DNA of 64,000 nt, from the NCBI GenBank assembly GCA_033002965.1, contig JAURVB010014134.1, positions 95,562 to 159,561 on the forward strand, in the 5' to 3' direction. The DNA comes from Piper betle (Eukaryota > Streptophyta > Magnoliopsida > Piperales > Piperaceae). Of the stretch, positions 35,014-47,481 are shown one piece after another; within the stretch, counting starts at the first letter, position 1, and each line of letters opens with the position of its first letter. Position numbers and translations under genes: made by a program. The notes below the pieces were generated by a model that was not told where the DNA came from, searched no databases, and saw only the letters and a list, made by a program, of their open reading frames with translations.

Positions 35014-37157
35014 TCAACCAAAGACTTCCTCTTTACAAATTGGGCATGCCTATCACAAGAAAACGAAGAATTACAATAAGTGAAGAATTAGAGTTCAAAT
35101 TTGGCATGAAGCTCCTAGTATGTATGGTATGTTGATTAATTCACCACCAAAAGAAAGAAAGAAGTGAATTATATGCTAGTACTGTCCCTTAGTTGTAGTA
35201 GATAATCATATGAAAGAAAATATGAAGGACATTTTATAAATATTTAGAATGCTCCATATTTGGATATAAATATAGACATGCTTGTACTTGTCATATCAGT
35301 AGAGCAATTTAACGTTTAGTAAGGCAAGGAATTGTGAAAAAGCTTGATAAATACTCAATCTTTTGATTAAAAAGAAATTTACCCTGCTCTGCTTGAGCCA
35401 TCTAGTAATGCATTCTTTATGATAGTCATGCTTGCAAGGCAAGGAAATCATATCTTCCTTTTTCTTATATTCACTTATACAGATCACACACCTGGATTGG
35501 CTGCAGTACAAGGAGTTCAGATTACAAAAAACAAAGGTTGTCAGATAGAGTAAATATTGGAACTTATGAACAACTATGAAATGCAGATTCATGTGGGAAA
35601 CATAGAAACTGTAAGCTACCAGTTTGTTCTGATTTATTTTCTCAAAATATGGATTCAAATAAATGAAAGAAAACTTACTCCTCCTTTTGGTCCTGTCTAG
35701 AGGAATTCCTTTGCTTGTATTTATAGTGTTTTAAGTAGGAAATTAGCTCATCAGACAACCCAATGTTTTCATCACCCATGCTTTCTTCCAGTGATCTCAG
35801 TTGCTGTTACCAGAAAATAGGTTAATCTATGTGGGTGATTCATATCTTTCAAAACTGAATGGCGCTTTACAGAAAATGGTGTAAATGTTCAATAAGCTTG
35901 ACATCTGAAAATCATAAAAATTCGTCTAAAAATGCAGAATGGAAAAGAGCTTTGTATGGTTGGAGCACCCAGTATAATTAGGTGTTTCTAAGTTGATATA
36001 CCAGCTAATATTCTGATTGATAAAACCAATTTTACTATAGGAGAACAATGTCTTATGATTTACAAATGGAGATAACGAGCAATATAGGCCTTCAGAATAA
36101 CTCACCTCATAATTCATATTGTCTGGGTCAACTTCATCTTGCTCTGGAATCTAAAACAACAAAAAATGAAACTCTCTACCAGAATTTCTGACTAAACAAA
36201 TTTAATGCAACAAGAATACTAGGTTTATCATCTGATCTGTGACAAGATTTTCTAGTAGTTTAGTTACCCACTTACCTCATCTCTTGTTTCAGTAGAGGTT
36301 GGTGTTTCAGCAACTGGAGCAGCCGAAGATGAGCTCCTTCCTGTTAGAAGGCATTTCAAAAGCAAGCGTTTTGTTTGGCAAAGCAAAATCAGAAAACAGG
36401 TAAACAGGGAAGCAGCTATGAAGGAAACAGGGAATGAAAACTTTCTAGCTTTATTTGTGCATGTATTCATAGATCAAAACAGTAACATGATACAATAGGA
36501 GACCAAGTATTTTGATTGGCAAAGCAAAATCAGAAAACAGGTAAACAGATAAGCAGCTATGAAGGAAACAGGTAATGAAAACTTTTGAGCTTTATATGTG
36601 CATATATTCATAGATCAAAACAATAACATGAAACAACATGGGAGACTAAGTATAATATGAAACCAAAAATAATTGACAAAGGAGGCAACCAAGTGTAGTG
36701 TATTCTCACCAGCTTCAGCATTTGAGGAGTTCTCAATAAAGTTAAAAGATGTGTTCCCAACCCCATCTTCCTCTTGTTGTAAAGCCCTTGCCAAAGCTTC
36801 ATCCGCCAACAACTGGGACTCAACATCAACAGTATTTTCAGCTTCTCTTCCCTCACTAACAATCTGGGCCGGGCTATCTCTTATCGAACTTACAGCCACA
36901 CTAGTATTACCAAGATCATTCCCTGAGTTTGTTTGAAGGGACTGATAAATTGCCTCCTGCATGAGAAACCTGCTACATGAAACTGCTTTGCCAATGGAAA
37001 AAAATTAGAGCTTTTTATTAGAAACACGTGATAACCCAACCTGATCAAGGACGTCTTCGATAGAAATCTCTCCATGTTCAACATAGAATTCTTGAACATT
37101 CTCCACCACTATAGTACTGGAGACACTAGATGTCACATGGCGAACATCAACCTGCAT
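35014..37157 (-). CDS. BB: BIG BROTHER-type RING-H2 E3 ubiquitin ligase
   Basis: BIG BROTHER-type ligases tag growth regulators for degradation and limit organ size. Seven coding exons on the minus strand join in phase: 37157-37041, 36956-36710, 36340-36276, 36150-36106, 35803-35679, 35491-35383 and 35049-35014. They give 247 residues, about the Arabidopsis BB length. The middle carries the family segment DEVDPDNMNYEQLRSLEE. The RING-H2 finger lies at residues about 200-243: C-V-I-C, LPCKHDYHKEC, WLK and C-P-I-C, then KEEVFG and stop. All eight zinc ligands are present. The chosen ATG lies 48 bases inside its exon, and a leader exon may lie beyond 37206. Intron 2 carries a tandem duplication. 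A related BB-like paralogue remains possible. Confidence 0.88.
36371..36652. repeat. Tandem duplication of about 141 bp inside intron 2
   Basis: Two adjacent copies start at 36371 (TTGTTTGGCAAAGC) and 36512 (TTGATTGGCAAAGC) and run side by side with few differences, including AGAAAACAGGTAAACAG, AGCAGCTATGAAGGAAACAGG and ATTCATAGATCAAAACA. Both copies are inside the intron between exons 2 and 3 of the RING gene. The high identity suggests a fairly recent local event. Confidence 0.9.
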
Positions 37158-39633
37158 CTTCTCTTTAGCTGGTCCTAATTCTTCACTCTTCTCTACCAAG
37201 TTCTGCCACCAACAACAGAGCAAAAGACACTCTAAAATCTAAACCAGGAAGATATCAGCAAGCATGTCAAGACCCCAAAACACAAAAAGTTGAACAACAT
37301 CCGACAAGATCTAGACCATGAAATTGAAAATCTAAGGCTTAAACTAAAAAAACCCATTTCACAAAACTTAGACCTTTCCGAAATCAGCTGGAACTTACAC
37401 GAGAAGGACACCTTCACGACAAACTTGAAGAACTACTCTCTGAAGAAAGAACCAGAAGTACAAAGTACGCTATGAACAGATAAAGAGAAGGACGCTCACC
37501 GACATGGAATGTCAGAGAAGAGGCAGATCACAGAGATGGTGTAGGGATCTAAAAATCTGACACAAAGTAGGCTTTTGATAGATTTGTACACGAAGAAAGA
37601 AGTGAGTGGAGGACATTGGAAACACCAAAGCAAGAGTAGACTGGACTTTTAATATTTTTTTAACTCTTCGTCAACGACTTTGTCTTCTGGCAAAGGAAGC
37701 ATCTTTGCATGTTTCCACATCGTTTCCAGGAAAGTGATGATTGATTGCCAATGAAATCGAGCCTTGTTGCCTATCTCATGAGTTCTTTAACATTGCATGA
37801 ATATATGGAGTCATTGCTTGTGACTTGAATGCTTCAACGGTTAATCATTGTGAATTGTCTTCACTTGCCTTGTAAAACCAATAATCAAAGGTGAGTTGAA
37901 TTGTTTTTAACCAATAATCAAGTGGTAAAGATTTTCAACCATTGTAATCAATTCATGCACGGCTCCACTTGGAGAACTAGTTGCTATTGACAACCGCGTA
38001 GCTGGTTGTGTGACTCTGGTTCTACTTCCGAATACTTTGGCAGCGTCTTTAGTTGTCAATAATGATTTTTGGCCATTTGCTTAGCTAATATAGTGACTAA
38101 TGATCGTCCAATTTGAGCCATCCTCGTTGTAACATTCACAGGTCGCGCAACTCACAACTAAAGAAAATGTTGCTCTATGGTATTTATGTATTTTCTTTCT
38201 CAGAATATGCACAAATTGTTAACACACTCAAAACTGCATGCTTATATTTACCAGCTCAAAACCAGATAGGTTGAATATCACAATTCCGTCCAGAAAGCTT
38301 AATAAATTTCTGTTCGAAGGAACTGTTAACAGCAACTGCCGACAATAGTACCTCGCAGAAGAAGGGGCATGACAGAGCTTGCATTGCATCAAAAAGACAA
38401 GGGCAAACATGATACAATCTGATTATTATTAATTAGTAGTAAAGAGTCTTTTGATAGTAATCTTCCTTGTTTAAGTTGATATCAGGTTCCTTTTATTGCA
38501 ATTTGTTAAAGGGAAAAAGTCTAGAAATAGGGGTAGTTTAAAAATGTTTTAATTTGAATTGTAAGGGAAAAATACAAAAGGGAAAGATTGTAAGGTGTTG
38601 AGACATGAATGCTATGAACAAATTCTTCCCAACTCTCTACTCTTTTCTACTTCTCCTTTTTCTCCTTCCTGTTCTCTTCGATCTTCCTACCTCTGATTCT
38701 CTGAAACTTCCAAGCTCTGTACTTCTCGTTTCACCTTATTCTCCTCCAATTACCTACAATGTCTTCAAGTTAGGGGTCTGATGTATCGGTGCTAGCAAAA
38801 ATCACAAATGCATACTTCCCAAACCAGAAGACTGCAACAAAATATCAGACAAACTACGAGCAGGACAAGATCAATGCTATAATTGAGCCAAATGATTCTT
38901 TTTATAAGGCCAAGCATCCTAATCTGCATGCTCATATAAACGATATACTGAGACTCCCAACCTCTGTACCACATCTTGCATCTTGCATTTTGCCCAAAGG
39001 CAACAGAAAGTTGGCATTTGATGGAATTCGAAATCCGGGATGATCCTCCAATTTTCAGTTTAGAAAGGCTCAAACGTGCTATTAAAGGAATAACTTCCAA
39101 TTTATACCTTCTTGAGCAGGAACGTGAAGAGGCCCAGAACTTTTCATGAATTGGCAGGCAGGGTCAGTTGATCCCGAACTCTCTGATCAACAACTGTCAT
39201 TGGTTTCTTTCCCACGGTCAAACCCAAAGCCAAATAGACATGAGTGATACGTTTAGAATAACATGACAGGAAGAACAGCCTCTTCTCATTGCCAATCTCT
39301 ATCCGTGATAAATAATCATGTTGATAAAAGAATGTTTGCAGCTCATAGCTGAAAGGAACTTACTGTCATAAAGTTGGTAAATAGAAAAGTGTTCAGACTC
39401 AACAAAGCTCTTCTGCCTTCAGTGTATTCGTCCAAATGACTTCTTGCATTATCATTTTCACCCACTTAATAGTAATCTGTTCAAGAGTTAGTTGAAGGAT
39501 AACATTAAAGAACATATTGTCTGCTTGCTAAAGAGATTTCACAATCAATCACAAAGGGAATTAAATAGTAAATGAATGATAAAGAGAAGAAGCTTACTAT
39601 AATGGACTTCTTGAGAATATACATCACCAAATT
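37158..39633. other. Intergenic DNA with one coding-like relic
   Basis: The part next to the RING gene (37158-37560) probably holds its leader exon and promoter. From 37560 to 38780 I see no gene. A pyrimidine-rich patch at about 38620-38760 resembles a retroelement LTR end, but no partner is found. At 38789-39150 an open frame and its continuation look coding-like (for example NLHAHINDILRLPTSVPHLA), with frameshifts and no recognised family. The rest, up to the PIG-Y stop, is probably its 3' UTR. Confidence 0.35.
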
Positions 39634-39994
39634 CTAAGCATGTTTGAAGAGCTTCATGCTAAGCCAATGAAAGTAAACAGCCACCAGGAAGAGAGGAAGG
39701 GTCAGGGGAACCAAGAAACAATAATATCTGTTACATGAGGCAACTACCTTCATCCCCACATTATGAAACTGAAGGACAAACATCACAAACACTTTTCTAT
39801 ATAAAACATGGGAACATAACAAGACATTCAAACCTGTCTTTTTGAATGGCTGATATGAATTGATTATTTGAGGATGGAAGCAACTTAGAGACGAAAGCAG
39901 CATAGGAAAAGGCTATGAATGAAATGGAGCCAATTAGAACTAAAATTGATCCACCGCAGGCTGCTGAAAAACTATAACGAGCAATGGATGGCAT
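39634..39994 (-). CDS. PIGY: GPI-GlcNAc transferase subunit PIG-Y
   Basis: PIG-Y is a tiny ER-membrane subunit of the complex that adds GlcNAc to phosphatidylinositol, the first step of GPI-anchor synthesis. Two exons on the minus strand, 39994-39834 and 39727-39634, join in phase to 84 residues. Two hydrophobic helices are visible (about 13-36 and 56-73). The C-terminus, LVPLTLPLFLVAVYFHWLSM followed by KLFKH, matches the animal subunit's pattern of P-x2-[IL]-P, a W-containing helix and KLFRH. The acceptor used is TGTAACAG at 39728; a nearer upstream one breaks the frame. A leader intron ending at 40015 is likely. The gene is short enough to be missed by automatic annotation. Confidence 0.85.
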
Positions 39995-40014
39995 CTTTTC
40001 TATACCTATAATTC

Positions 40015-41174
40015 CTGAATTCAACATCCAAAACAAAAAAAAATCATTTCAAAGATGCGGTGTCAAAGGAGAAAACAAGAAATGCCCTGCAGTTTCAGAT
40101 AATCGACATTGCAAAAAACATTAGTGAAGTCAGATACCTTAAATAACTAGTACCAATTCTATGTACTTTCATTGGGCAGATGTACACACATAAAAAGAAG
40201 GAAAAACACCCCGAACAAACAAAACAAGCAATCGATCCAAAACCAAAATCAACCCAACAAACAGGCAAATAGCTTAGAGCTAATAACATCAATTGTATAA
40301 CATCAAAATCTGAAATTTAACATTTCATCCTCGGCATAAAAAACAAACATTCCCAAATATTAATTTGGAAGATATATAAACCTCACCCTTCACAAGGCAA
40401 CCTTCAAGCTTCAAACAAGAAGCAAAATCCAATCTTTCAACAAAACCCATAACCAGGACAATACTATAAAAAACTCATTATTTTGGTGAACTTAGGAGTA
40501 TTTGAAAAACCCACACCCAGCTATCAAGCAAACTTTTACATTGTCTCTTAGTGGCATAGCTCCAAGCCATTTGAATGAAACAATAAACTCGACCAATTGA
40601 ACATATTGGAACACAGAATCAGTTCATGACGAATCAGCAGCATAAAGTCACAACAGAGTGGCCAATCCTTTTAATTTTTAAGAATCCAAATGTCCAGCAC
40701 AACACACAAAAAATGACACAGGGTTAAAATAGCATCACTAAGTTTTCTTGACAGGTACTAAATCATTAATCATCTCATCACACCTAAAAATATTTAAGCT
40801 ACAAACCAAAACAGAACAGCTTCCAACTTTATAAAAAAATAAGGAACCAAATCATATCTAAAACTAAGTTTAAGTTTTTTCAGTCCTAAATAAGTCAATA
40901 ACAAACAAAAAAAATGAAACTATAGCATTTGACTAATCCACGCCAAAAACAGTAACATTTACTATAAAAGAACTTACTTTGAAGATAGAAAAAAACACAT
41001 AACATCAACAAAATCCCTCAAAACACATTGACCTTCCACAAGCAGATTTACCAAAGAAAACGTTATAATTTGGAGAGGGTGGCTTGAGGCGGAGGGTGTC
41101 TGTGGGCTCTGGCCCGCTGAGGGACAGCGGCGGCGGCGCTGCCGTCGGTTGAGTGGATGAGGAGTCAGAGACAT
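40015..41174 (-). other. Probable PIG-Y leader: uORF exon and long leader intron
   Basis: A GC-rich segment at about 41060-41174 reads an ATG frame of 41 codons (MSLTPHPLNRRQRRRR at its start) that runs into a clean donor (TTCTTTG then GTAAAT at 41051). The likely acceptor (GAATTCAG at 40015) leads to GAA-TTA-TAG, closing the frame after two more codons, before the PIG-Y ATG. This would make a 43-codon upstream open reading frame on the PIG-Y message. The splice model is inferred. The intervening 1 kb is AT-rich and otherwise empty. Confidence 0.45.
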
Positions 41175-42100
41175 TTGGTTCTTATTAAAACGGACTCAAC
41201 TCGGTTCATAATAATAAAATACGGGAAAATATGATAAGTAGCCTCAAAGTTTTCTTTTAAAAATAATGTAGTTTAAAAAATTATATTAGAAATAATTATT
41301 TTTAAAAATTTTTTATCAATTATAACCAAATTCTATATTTTTTTATATAATGACAAAAAATACCCATAATATTTATTTTTACTAATACCAAACTATATAA
41401 TAGATAAAACTTATAATTTTTTATTAATTTTATACATAAACATAAAAAAATTAACTAATAAATATTAAATAGAATATAGAACTATATTATTGATGAGCTA
41501 AAAAAATATTTTTTAATTTAATTTTGAACAATTAAAAAGAAAATTAAATTTTAGACCATCAAAAATAAAATATTATATATATATATATATATAATTTTTA
41601 GATGTTTAAAATTTTAATTTGAAATTGCCACATTTTATTAAAAATTAAAAAAATTATTTCATCCAATATATTTTATTATGAATTTTTTTTAAAAAAAATA
41701 TCATTCATTATATAAAAGATAAAATTCTACATTTAATCCTCTTCATTATTGTAACTTACACTTAAGGTTGCATACCAAAGATTGGCTGTCCTAAAAACAA
41801 AAAAAAGAAGTATCTCTGAGGCAAGGACAAAATACCCACATACATCAGCAAGCAAACACATACATGCGTGCAAGATGACCGTGACAATACTTCTGAATGA
41901 TGTTGTTTTTTTCGTTTTGAAAAGCCAATACTTCTGAATGATGTTTTTCTAAAGACTGTTCAGGCATTCTGGAAGTGGTGGCTCTAACTGGTCTACAGAT
42001 GGGCCAACATTCTGCCCTCCTGGGGGGTGCACAAAGAGCTGGATAGAGCGGGATCGAAGGAGAGCAGTAGAAAGGAAAAATTAGAGAAAGGGAGATCATA
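41175..42100. other. Very AT-rich spacer
   Basis: A block at about 41215-41760 is almost pure A and T, with a (TA)n run near 41575. It separates the PIG-Y promoter from the P450 remnant. Near 41890-41950 the phrase AATACTTCTGAATGATGTT occurs twice within about 50 bases. No gene is visible. Confidence 0.5.
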
Positions 42101-42114
42101 AGAGAGATGGTGCA

Positions 42115-43725
42115 ATGCAAGCACTTTTACATGGCGCACGTCTTCTTGTCATTTTCTTCACCATATTTGTGCAGAAATGGAGGATGCACAAGTTTGAGGG
42201 AAGGCTTCCACCAGGGTCAATGGGCTTACCTTTGATTGGAGAGACTTTGTTGTACATCGGCAGACACAGAGAGCCTCAAATTGGCCAGTAAGTACACATG
42301 CAACGAGCCTGGCTAGTACTTAGTTACATCAAATTGAAACTAATCAAGAGATGATCAATTTGTCTGTTATGTTTGATCTTAATCTAGTGTGCAGAGCAAC
42401 TTATACGACTACACTAGAGAAAAGAAGGGGGTGCAACACCAGAGTAGAGTGTTGTATTGGTTCATGTGTTCACGTTCATAATAATTTGTGCAGGTATGGG
42501 CCAATATTCCAAACTCACCTGTTCAGGTATCCGTGCATCGTCTCCACAGAAGCGGATTTCAACCATTTCCTGCATCAACAAGAAGGCTTTGAGAGCTTTA
42601 GAGGTTCTATTCTTGTCCAGGTGAACCACTTTTGAAGAAGTGGGAGGCAAGTCCCTCTGTGGATGTCAAAGATGCAACTGCAGCTGTAAGTGTATAGAAA
42701 TATATGTATCTCAATATATTCCTTGACGCTAGCAAGTTATGAACCTACCTCCTCCCTGCCAACTGCAGCAATCATCTTCATCAATGACCATCCAAAAGTA
42801 TTAGAAAATGTTGTGGTATGCAAAATCATAGGATGGATGTAAATTTTCTACAATAGTAATGAATTATGGCATCAATGGCTTTGGAAAAACGCTATCCATT
42901 TCCATGAATTTGTATGATTTCCTAGACAATATTTAAGAATTTGTTTCAGAGGAAGAGAATGAAAAAATTTTGAAGAAGAAACAGGGGATTAACATTGATG
43001 TGACTATGGATGACTACAAGTCCACAAGTTACACAACTCAGCTGAGCTTGAATTAACCCTATCTTACTGGACCTTACTTATGGTATGTGTTTATGATTCC
43101 TTTGTTGACGTATGAACAGGTTGTGAAGGAGACATTGAGGATAGCTAATATTACAAATCCTGTATTTAAGGTAGTAACTCGTGATGTGAATTATTAAGGT
43201 AATTTGTAACGGCTTTCCTGGGTAAATGTCTTGCTGTAGTTCACAACTAATTTTTCAATGTTCCATATGTTGAAAATACTAAATAAAAATAAAAACAAAA
43301 ACATTCATATGTTAAATTTTAGATCAGACGAATTAGTTAAACTAAGTCAAAACTGCAAGCCCCTGTTCATCAAAGTTATAAATTATTTACTAGTAAAATT
43401 AAATAGAATACAATAATATGCCATATCAATTAGTATTTGGTTTACAGGTTACACAAATTCCATCTGGGTGGATAGTCATGGTTTGCCAAGAACCGATCGA
43501 TTTAGACCCAAATTTGTACCAGGATCCCCAGCTATTTCAACCTTCGAGATGGGAAATAAAGATAAATTACATATTTTTCTTACATATATATATTTTACTG
43601 AGTTTCCATTATATTAGTTGTCATGGCGATTATCCTCTTTGAAAAATCCAAATGAAATTATGTGGTTAATGTTCAGGTTATTCAAGAAGACGTTTCATCA
43701 AAGAATTTCCTGCCCTTCGGCACGG
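42115..43725 (+). pseudogene. Cytochrome P450 remnant, CYP87-like
   Basis: Pieces of a P450 lie in family order but cannot be joined. An N-terminal anchor and proline hinge (KWRMHKFEGRLPPGSMGLPLIGETL) starts at ATG 42115. A separate exon at 42494 reads YGPIFQTHLFRYPCIVSTEAD and FNHFLHQQEG. Next come KWEASPSVDVKDATAA near 42640, FINDHPKVLE near 42780, ILKKK with DDYKS near 42970, and the K-helix piece VVKETLRIANI near 43120. The PERF-region piece IPSGWIVMVC, then LYQDP and PSRWE, starts near 43450. Sequence between exon 2 and the next piece is missing, stops interrupt several pieces, and NFLPFGTGSK near 43700 ends before the haem-binding cysteine, where repeat sequence begins. Phrases such as YGPIF and PSGWIVMVC fit CYP87A. 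It cannot make an active enzyme. Confidence 0.85.
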
Positions 43726-44228
43726 GGTCTAAGGCTTGGCTCGTGTTCGAGTCGTTATACAAGCTTGAGTCGAGTTCGAGTTGAGCGAATGTTTGTGTTT
43801 GATTCGTTTTCGATTTATATAGAATTAAAATTTTTTTTCTAATATTATATAAGTTTAATATGACCTCAATAGTATTTATAAGCTGAGTCGAACAGGATAT
43901 TTTTTCGAGTTTGAACACATCAAATTTGAGTTTTGAGCCAAACACTCTTTAGCTCAAACTCTGTTTGTCGTTCAACCAGGTATCCATTTTGAACCGAATA
44001 TTTTTTTGAGTACAAAATTAATAAATACAAATCAAGCCAAATCGAACCGAAAATAAAATAATTAAGAATTGGTTTGACTACATCCCTAATTGTTGGTTAC
44101 GGCTTGGCTCGTTAATTAAGACACCTTCGAAAAGTCTCCGACCAGGGTTATTTGCCACGTATCTTCGCCTGGGGATATATAATACGATTACAATCTCCTC
44201 TACCAAATGATAGCCTTTGAGGCCCCAG
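43726..44228. other. Repeat insertion and IQD promoter
   Basis: From about 43726 to 44090 the DNA is rich in GCTCG, GAGTCG, TTCGAG and GAACC words, as in the terminal regions of plant hAT-like elements. The right end reads TTTGACTACATCCCTA. This block interrupts the end of the P450 remnant. The 140 bases after it, up to the IQD start, probably contain that gene's promoter, with a TATA-like GATATATAATA near 44175. Confidence 0.45.
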
Positions 44229-47145
44229 ATGGGGAGACTAACCAGATGGCTACGAGGGCTTCTACGGCGCCGAAGAGGCTCCCCGGCGCCGGAGAAGGAG
44301 AAGGAGAAGAAACAGTGGCTGTTCCGTGGATCGTCCAGGGGCAGCGAGAGGAAATGGTCATTCCGTTCTATAGAAGCCACTGTCCCTCCATCTTCCGTGG
44401 CGGATCCGCACCACAAGGCCGAGGAGAGAGAGCAGGCAGTTGCGGTGGCTGCCGCGGCGGCAGAGGCGGTGATGGCGGCGGCCGCGGAGGTTTTGCGGCT
44501 GACGAGAAGAGGGAAGGTGCCAACCAGGGACAAGGAGGTGGCCGCTGTGAGGATACAGGCCGCCTTTAGAGGCTACTTGGTGAGTTTTTTCTCCAAACTT
44601 CTCTGGTTACTTCCATGAATCTTACCGCCCATCTTTTTCTTCCACGAATTTAACATTTGTGTAAGTAATTATACTGCTGTTTTTGTTCATGAAATAGTTG
44701 CACAGAAGTATAATTAACTTACATTGAGCTAAATGTGTAGCTAGCTACTTTTTTTCTCATTGTGCTTTTGGATTTGGATATGTAATCATTGGATTATGAT
44801 GGTCATCCGTTTTCCAAAATTTTTGGTAGATATACAAAAAGTTGATCCGACCAAGAAGAAATCTGTTGGAATTTAGAAATGGTTACACGTTCTTTTGATC
44901 AGCTTCATGATCAGATCATGTTTCATTATGGGGGGTATTTTGGAATTTTCGTCATCATGCTTGCTGATACTCGAGGGAATCCCCGACTCACGTGACATGC
45001 AAGTTCCATAATTTTTACGACATTTTGTCTAAAATACCCCAAGCATTTGATCAAATTTTCATTGCATACCTTACCAAACGCATCTGTAAATAAATATGCC
45101 AGACGGTCCTCCCGGTTGGGTGAGACGTCGCTGTGAATCTTTCTGCACAATGCGTCGTCTCATTCATTATTCCATTCAATTCACCTTGACCCGAAAGTAC
45201 ATCATGCCGTTTCTTGCCCAACCCAAACTTTCGATCTTAATATCATGTAAATTTTATATGATTTGCATAACTAAAATAATCTAATTGAAAATTTACTTTG
45301 ACAATCCATGATATGTATATATTACTTAAATGTGTTTGTTTCCAAGGCGAGAAGGGCGCTTGGGGCGTTGAAGGGGCTGGTGAGGCTACAGGCCTTGGTG
45401 AGGGGACAAATTGCACGGAAGCGTGTGGCCGAGATGCTCCGGCAGCTACAGGCGGCACAGGTCAAGGCAAGGCTGCGTGCCGGCGGCCGCAGCCTTGTTG
45501 CGGCCAGCAAGAGCGGAGAACTAGTTCATCGGAATGTAAGTGCCGAGGTTATTATTGATCAGAATTATAAACATTAATTAACTAACATTAACTAATGCAT
45601 ATTCTAATATTAGCCAATACATGGTGCATATTAACTTAGTGTATGAAGGCAATTTTGATCTACAACATCTTTCTTAGCATGTTTCAAGTGAATAAGCTGG
45701 GTAGAACTAAAATGCTTTTGTAATTAATTATACTCCCATTTCTAATTATGATGGAGCTGATTTGGTGTTATTGTTTGGTAGAATTTCCAATTGAAAAGTT
45801 GGTCACCTAATGGCCATGCATGCTTCCCACAAGGGAGGATTGAGTCATGTGGTTTTTAATACACATAGCTTGGTTATCAGAGTGTTGTCAGTCAGCAGGA
45901 AATAATATTATTAATTATGAGGTAGTAGTACCTCATGTTTCACCAGAATGCACTATAGTCTATAGAAATAATTTGCATGAATATGCATAAATCCGAAGTA
46001 TTCTTACATTTAATTTGTTGATAATTATGTAACTATTATAGATAATAAATAAGAAATATAGCTGCATACTTCGTTTGAAAACTGTACATCTTCCAAGCAA
46101 ATCGTCCATGTTGGAGTATTTACTTTAAAACATAGCTTTGTGATCCAAACATTTTTAGAATTTTATAAGTTTATGTCTAAGTTAATGAGCTAGTTATACA
46201 TATGTGTCAACTAGCAGAAATACCGACCTAAAAGCTTTCCTTTACTTCATTCCAGGGGCCAGCAACACCAGAGAAACATGAGAGTGTGGCCAGGAGTATG
46301 AGTGCAAGGAACTACACTCCACCTTCTCCCAAGGTTTGCTTTAATTAATCAAAGTTAATGCGCCTTCTCTGTTGCATGAATACATCAAATTTACATACAT
46401 AAACCTACATAATACATACATATATAGATTTAGCTGCTTTTAGATATTCGGATTAAACTGAACAACAATGCAGGCAAGTAGCTCCAAGCCAAGAAAGAAA
46501 TTAGCAACTGATCATCACAGGAGTTTGCTAGACCAGTTGGTAGAGAGAAGAAATACCCAGTTGAGATTGCATGAAGGATCGACCAAGATAGACACCAGTG
46601 AGGACGAGAAAATCACTCTTAAAAGCTTTCACTCTCTTTTCCAGAAGAAGGTACCAAAAAGAACCCTCACTCATGAACAGGCTGCTTCTTATTCTTCCTT
46701 GCCCGAATTTCAATCCAAGCAATTACCCATAAGATCATCAGCTGACAAGCTCAACAACCGAAGCCCGCCCTCCATTGGATTCCCCTCCGGCGGCGACGTC
46801 GTCCCCTCCGACGACACCAGCCCCGGCATGAGTACTCCTTCGAAGAGTGCTAGCTACTCGGTTAGTAGCCACTTCAGTGCATGGTCTACTACCTACCCAA
46901 GTTACATGGCGGGGACGGCGTCGTCGAGGGCGAAATCTCGGTCGCAGAGTGCGCCGAGGCATAGGCCGGAGATTGGAAGGTCGACATCGACGAGGAAGCC
47001 GCCGGCAGTGGCAGTTCAGGGAGGGAGAATGGTTTGGGGCAAGAGTGGCATTGACATGGCCAACTCAAAGAGAGCCTCTTCAATGCCCTCAACTCAAGCA
47101 ACGGGGACAAGCATGGCTAAGGTCGGATCAAGCCGGTTCATATAG
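44229..47145 (+). CDS. IQD: IQ67-domain (IQD) calmodulin-binding protein
   Basis: IQD proteins are plant scaffolds that bind calmodulin and often decorate microtubules or membranes. Four coding exons join in phase: 44229-44579, 45347-45535, 46256-46333 and 46474-47145, giving 429 residues. The start MGRLTRWLRGLL is the family's N-terminus; an open frame begins 12 bases earlier but only with TTG. The IQ67 domain spans about residues 105-165 and is split by intron 1 at the typical place: AAVRIQAAFRGYL, then ARRALGALKGLVRLQALVRG and QIARKR. The C-terminal half is basic and serine-rich, with SRAKSRSQSAPRHRP and an SSRFI end. Exon 1 is very GC-rich with an alanine/glutamate run. It looks intact. 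The closest match by eye is the IQD22-26 group. Confidence 0.92.
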
Positions 47146-47476
47146 CTTTATGAAATTTTGGTGAAATAATAGTTCATGACTTCACAAGAACAATTAAACA
47201 ATTCCTTTTAACCTTCCAGCTTGCTTGCTGTTTAAATTTGAATCATTAGCCAGCTAGCTAATCTTTATTTTATGGTTTTTCAAATATAATAGTAATTTCT
47301 ATGTCTTTTAAAATGATTTTTTGTCCCCATTTCGGCTGATTAATGAATTGCAACTCTTGAAATGTGACGCAAGGATGTTTACAAGTGACTACAAAATTTT
47401 AGCTGATCTCCTACTAATTTATGCAGCCTCACTAATATTATTCTCTAGTCATTACCTAAGTGAAGTGATATATGAG
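47146..47476. other. IQD 3' flank
   Basis: This interval follows the IQD stop and should hold its 3' UTR. It is T-rich with no coding signal, and ends at the copia target duplication. Confidence 0.5.
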
Positions 47477-47481
47477 TAATA

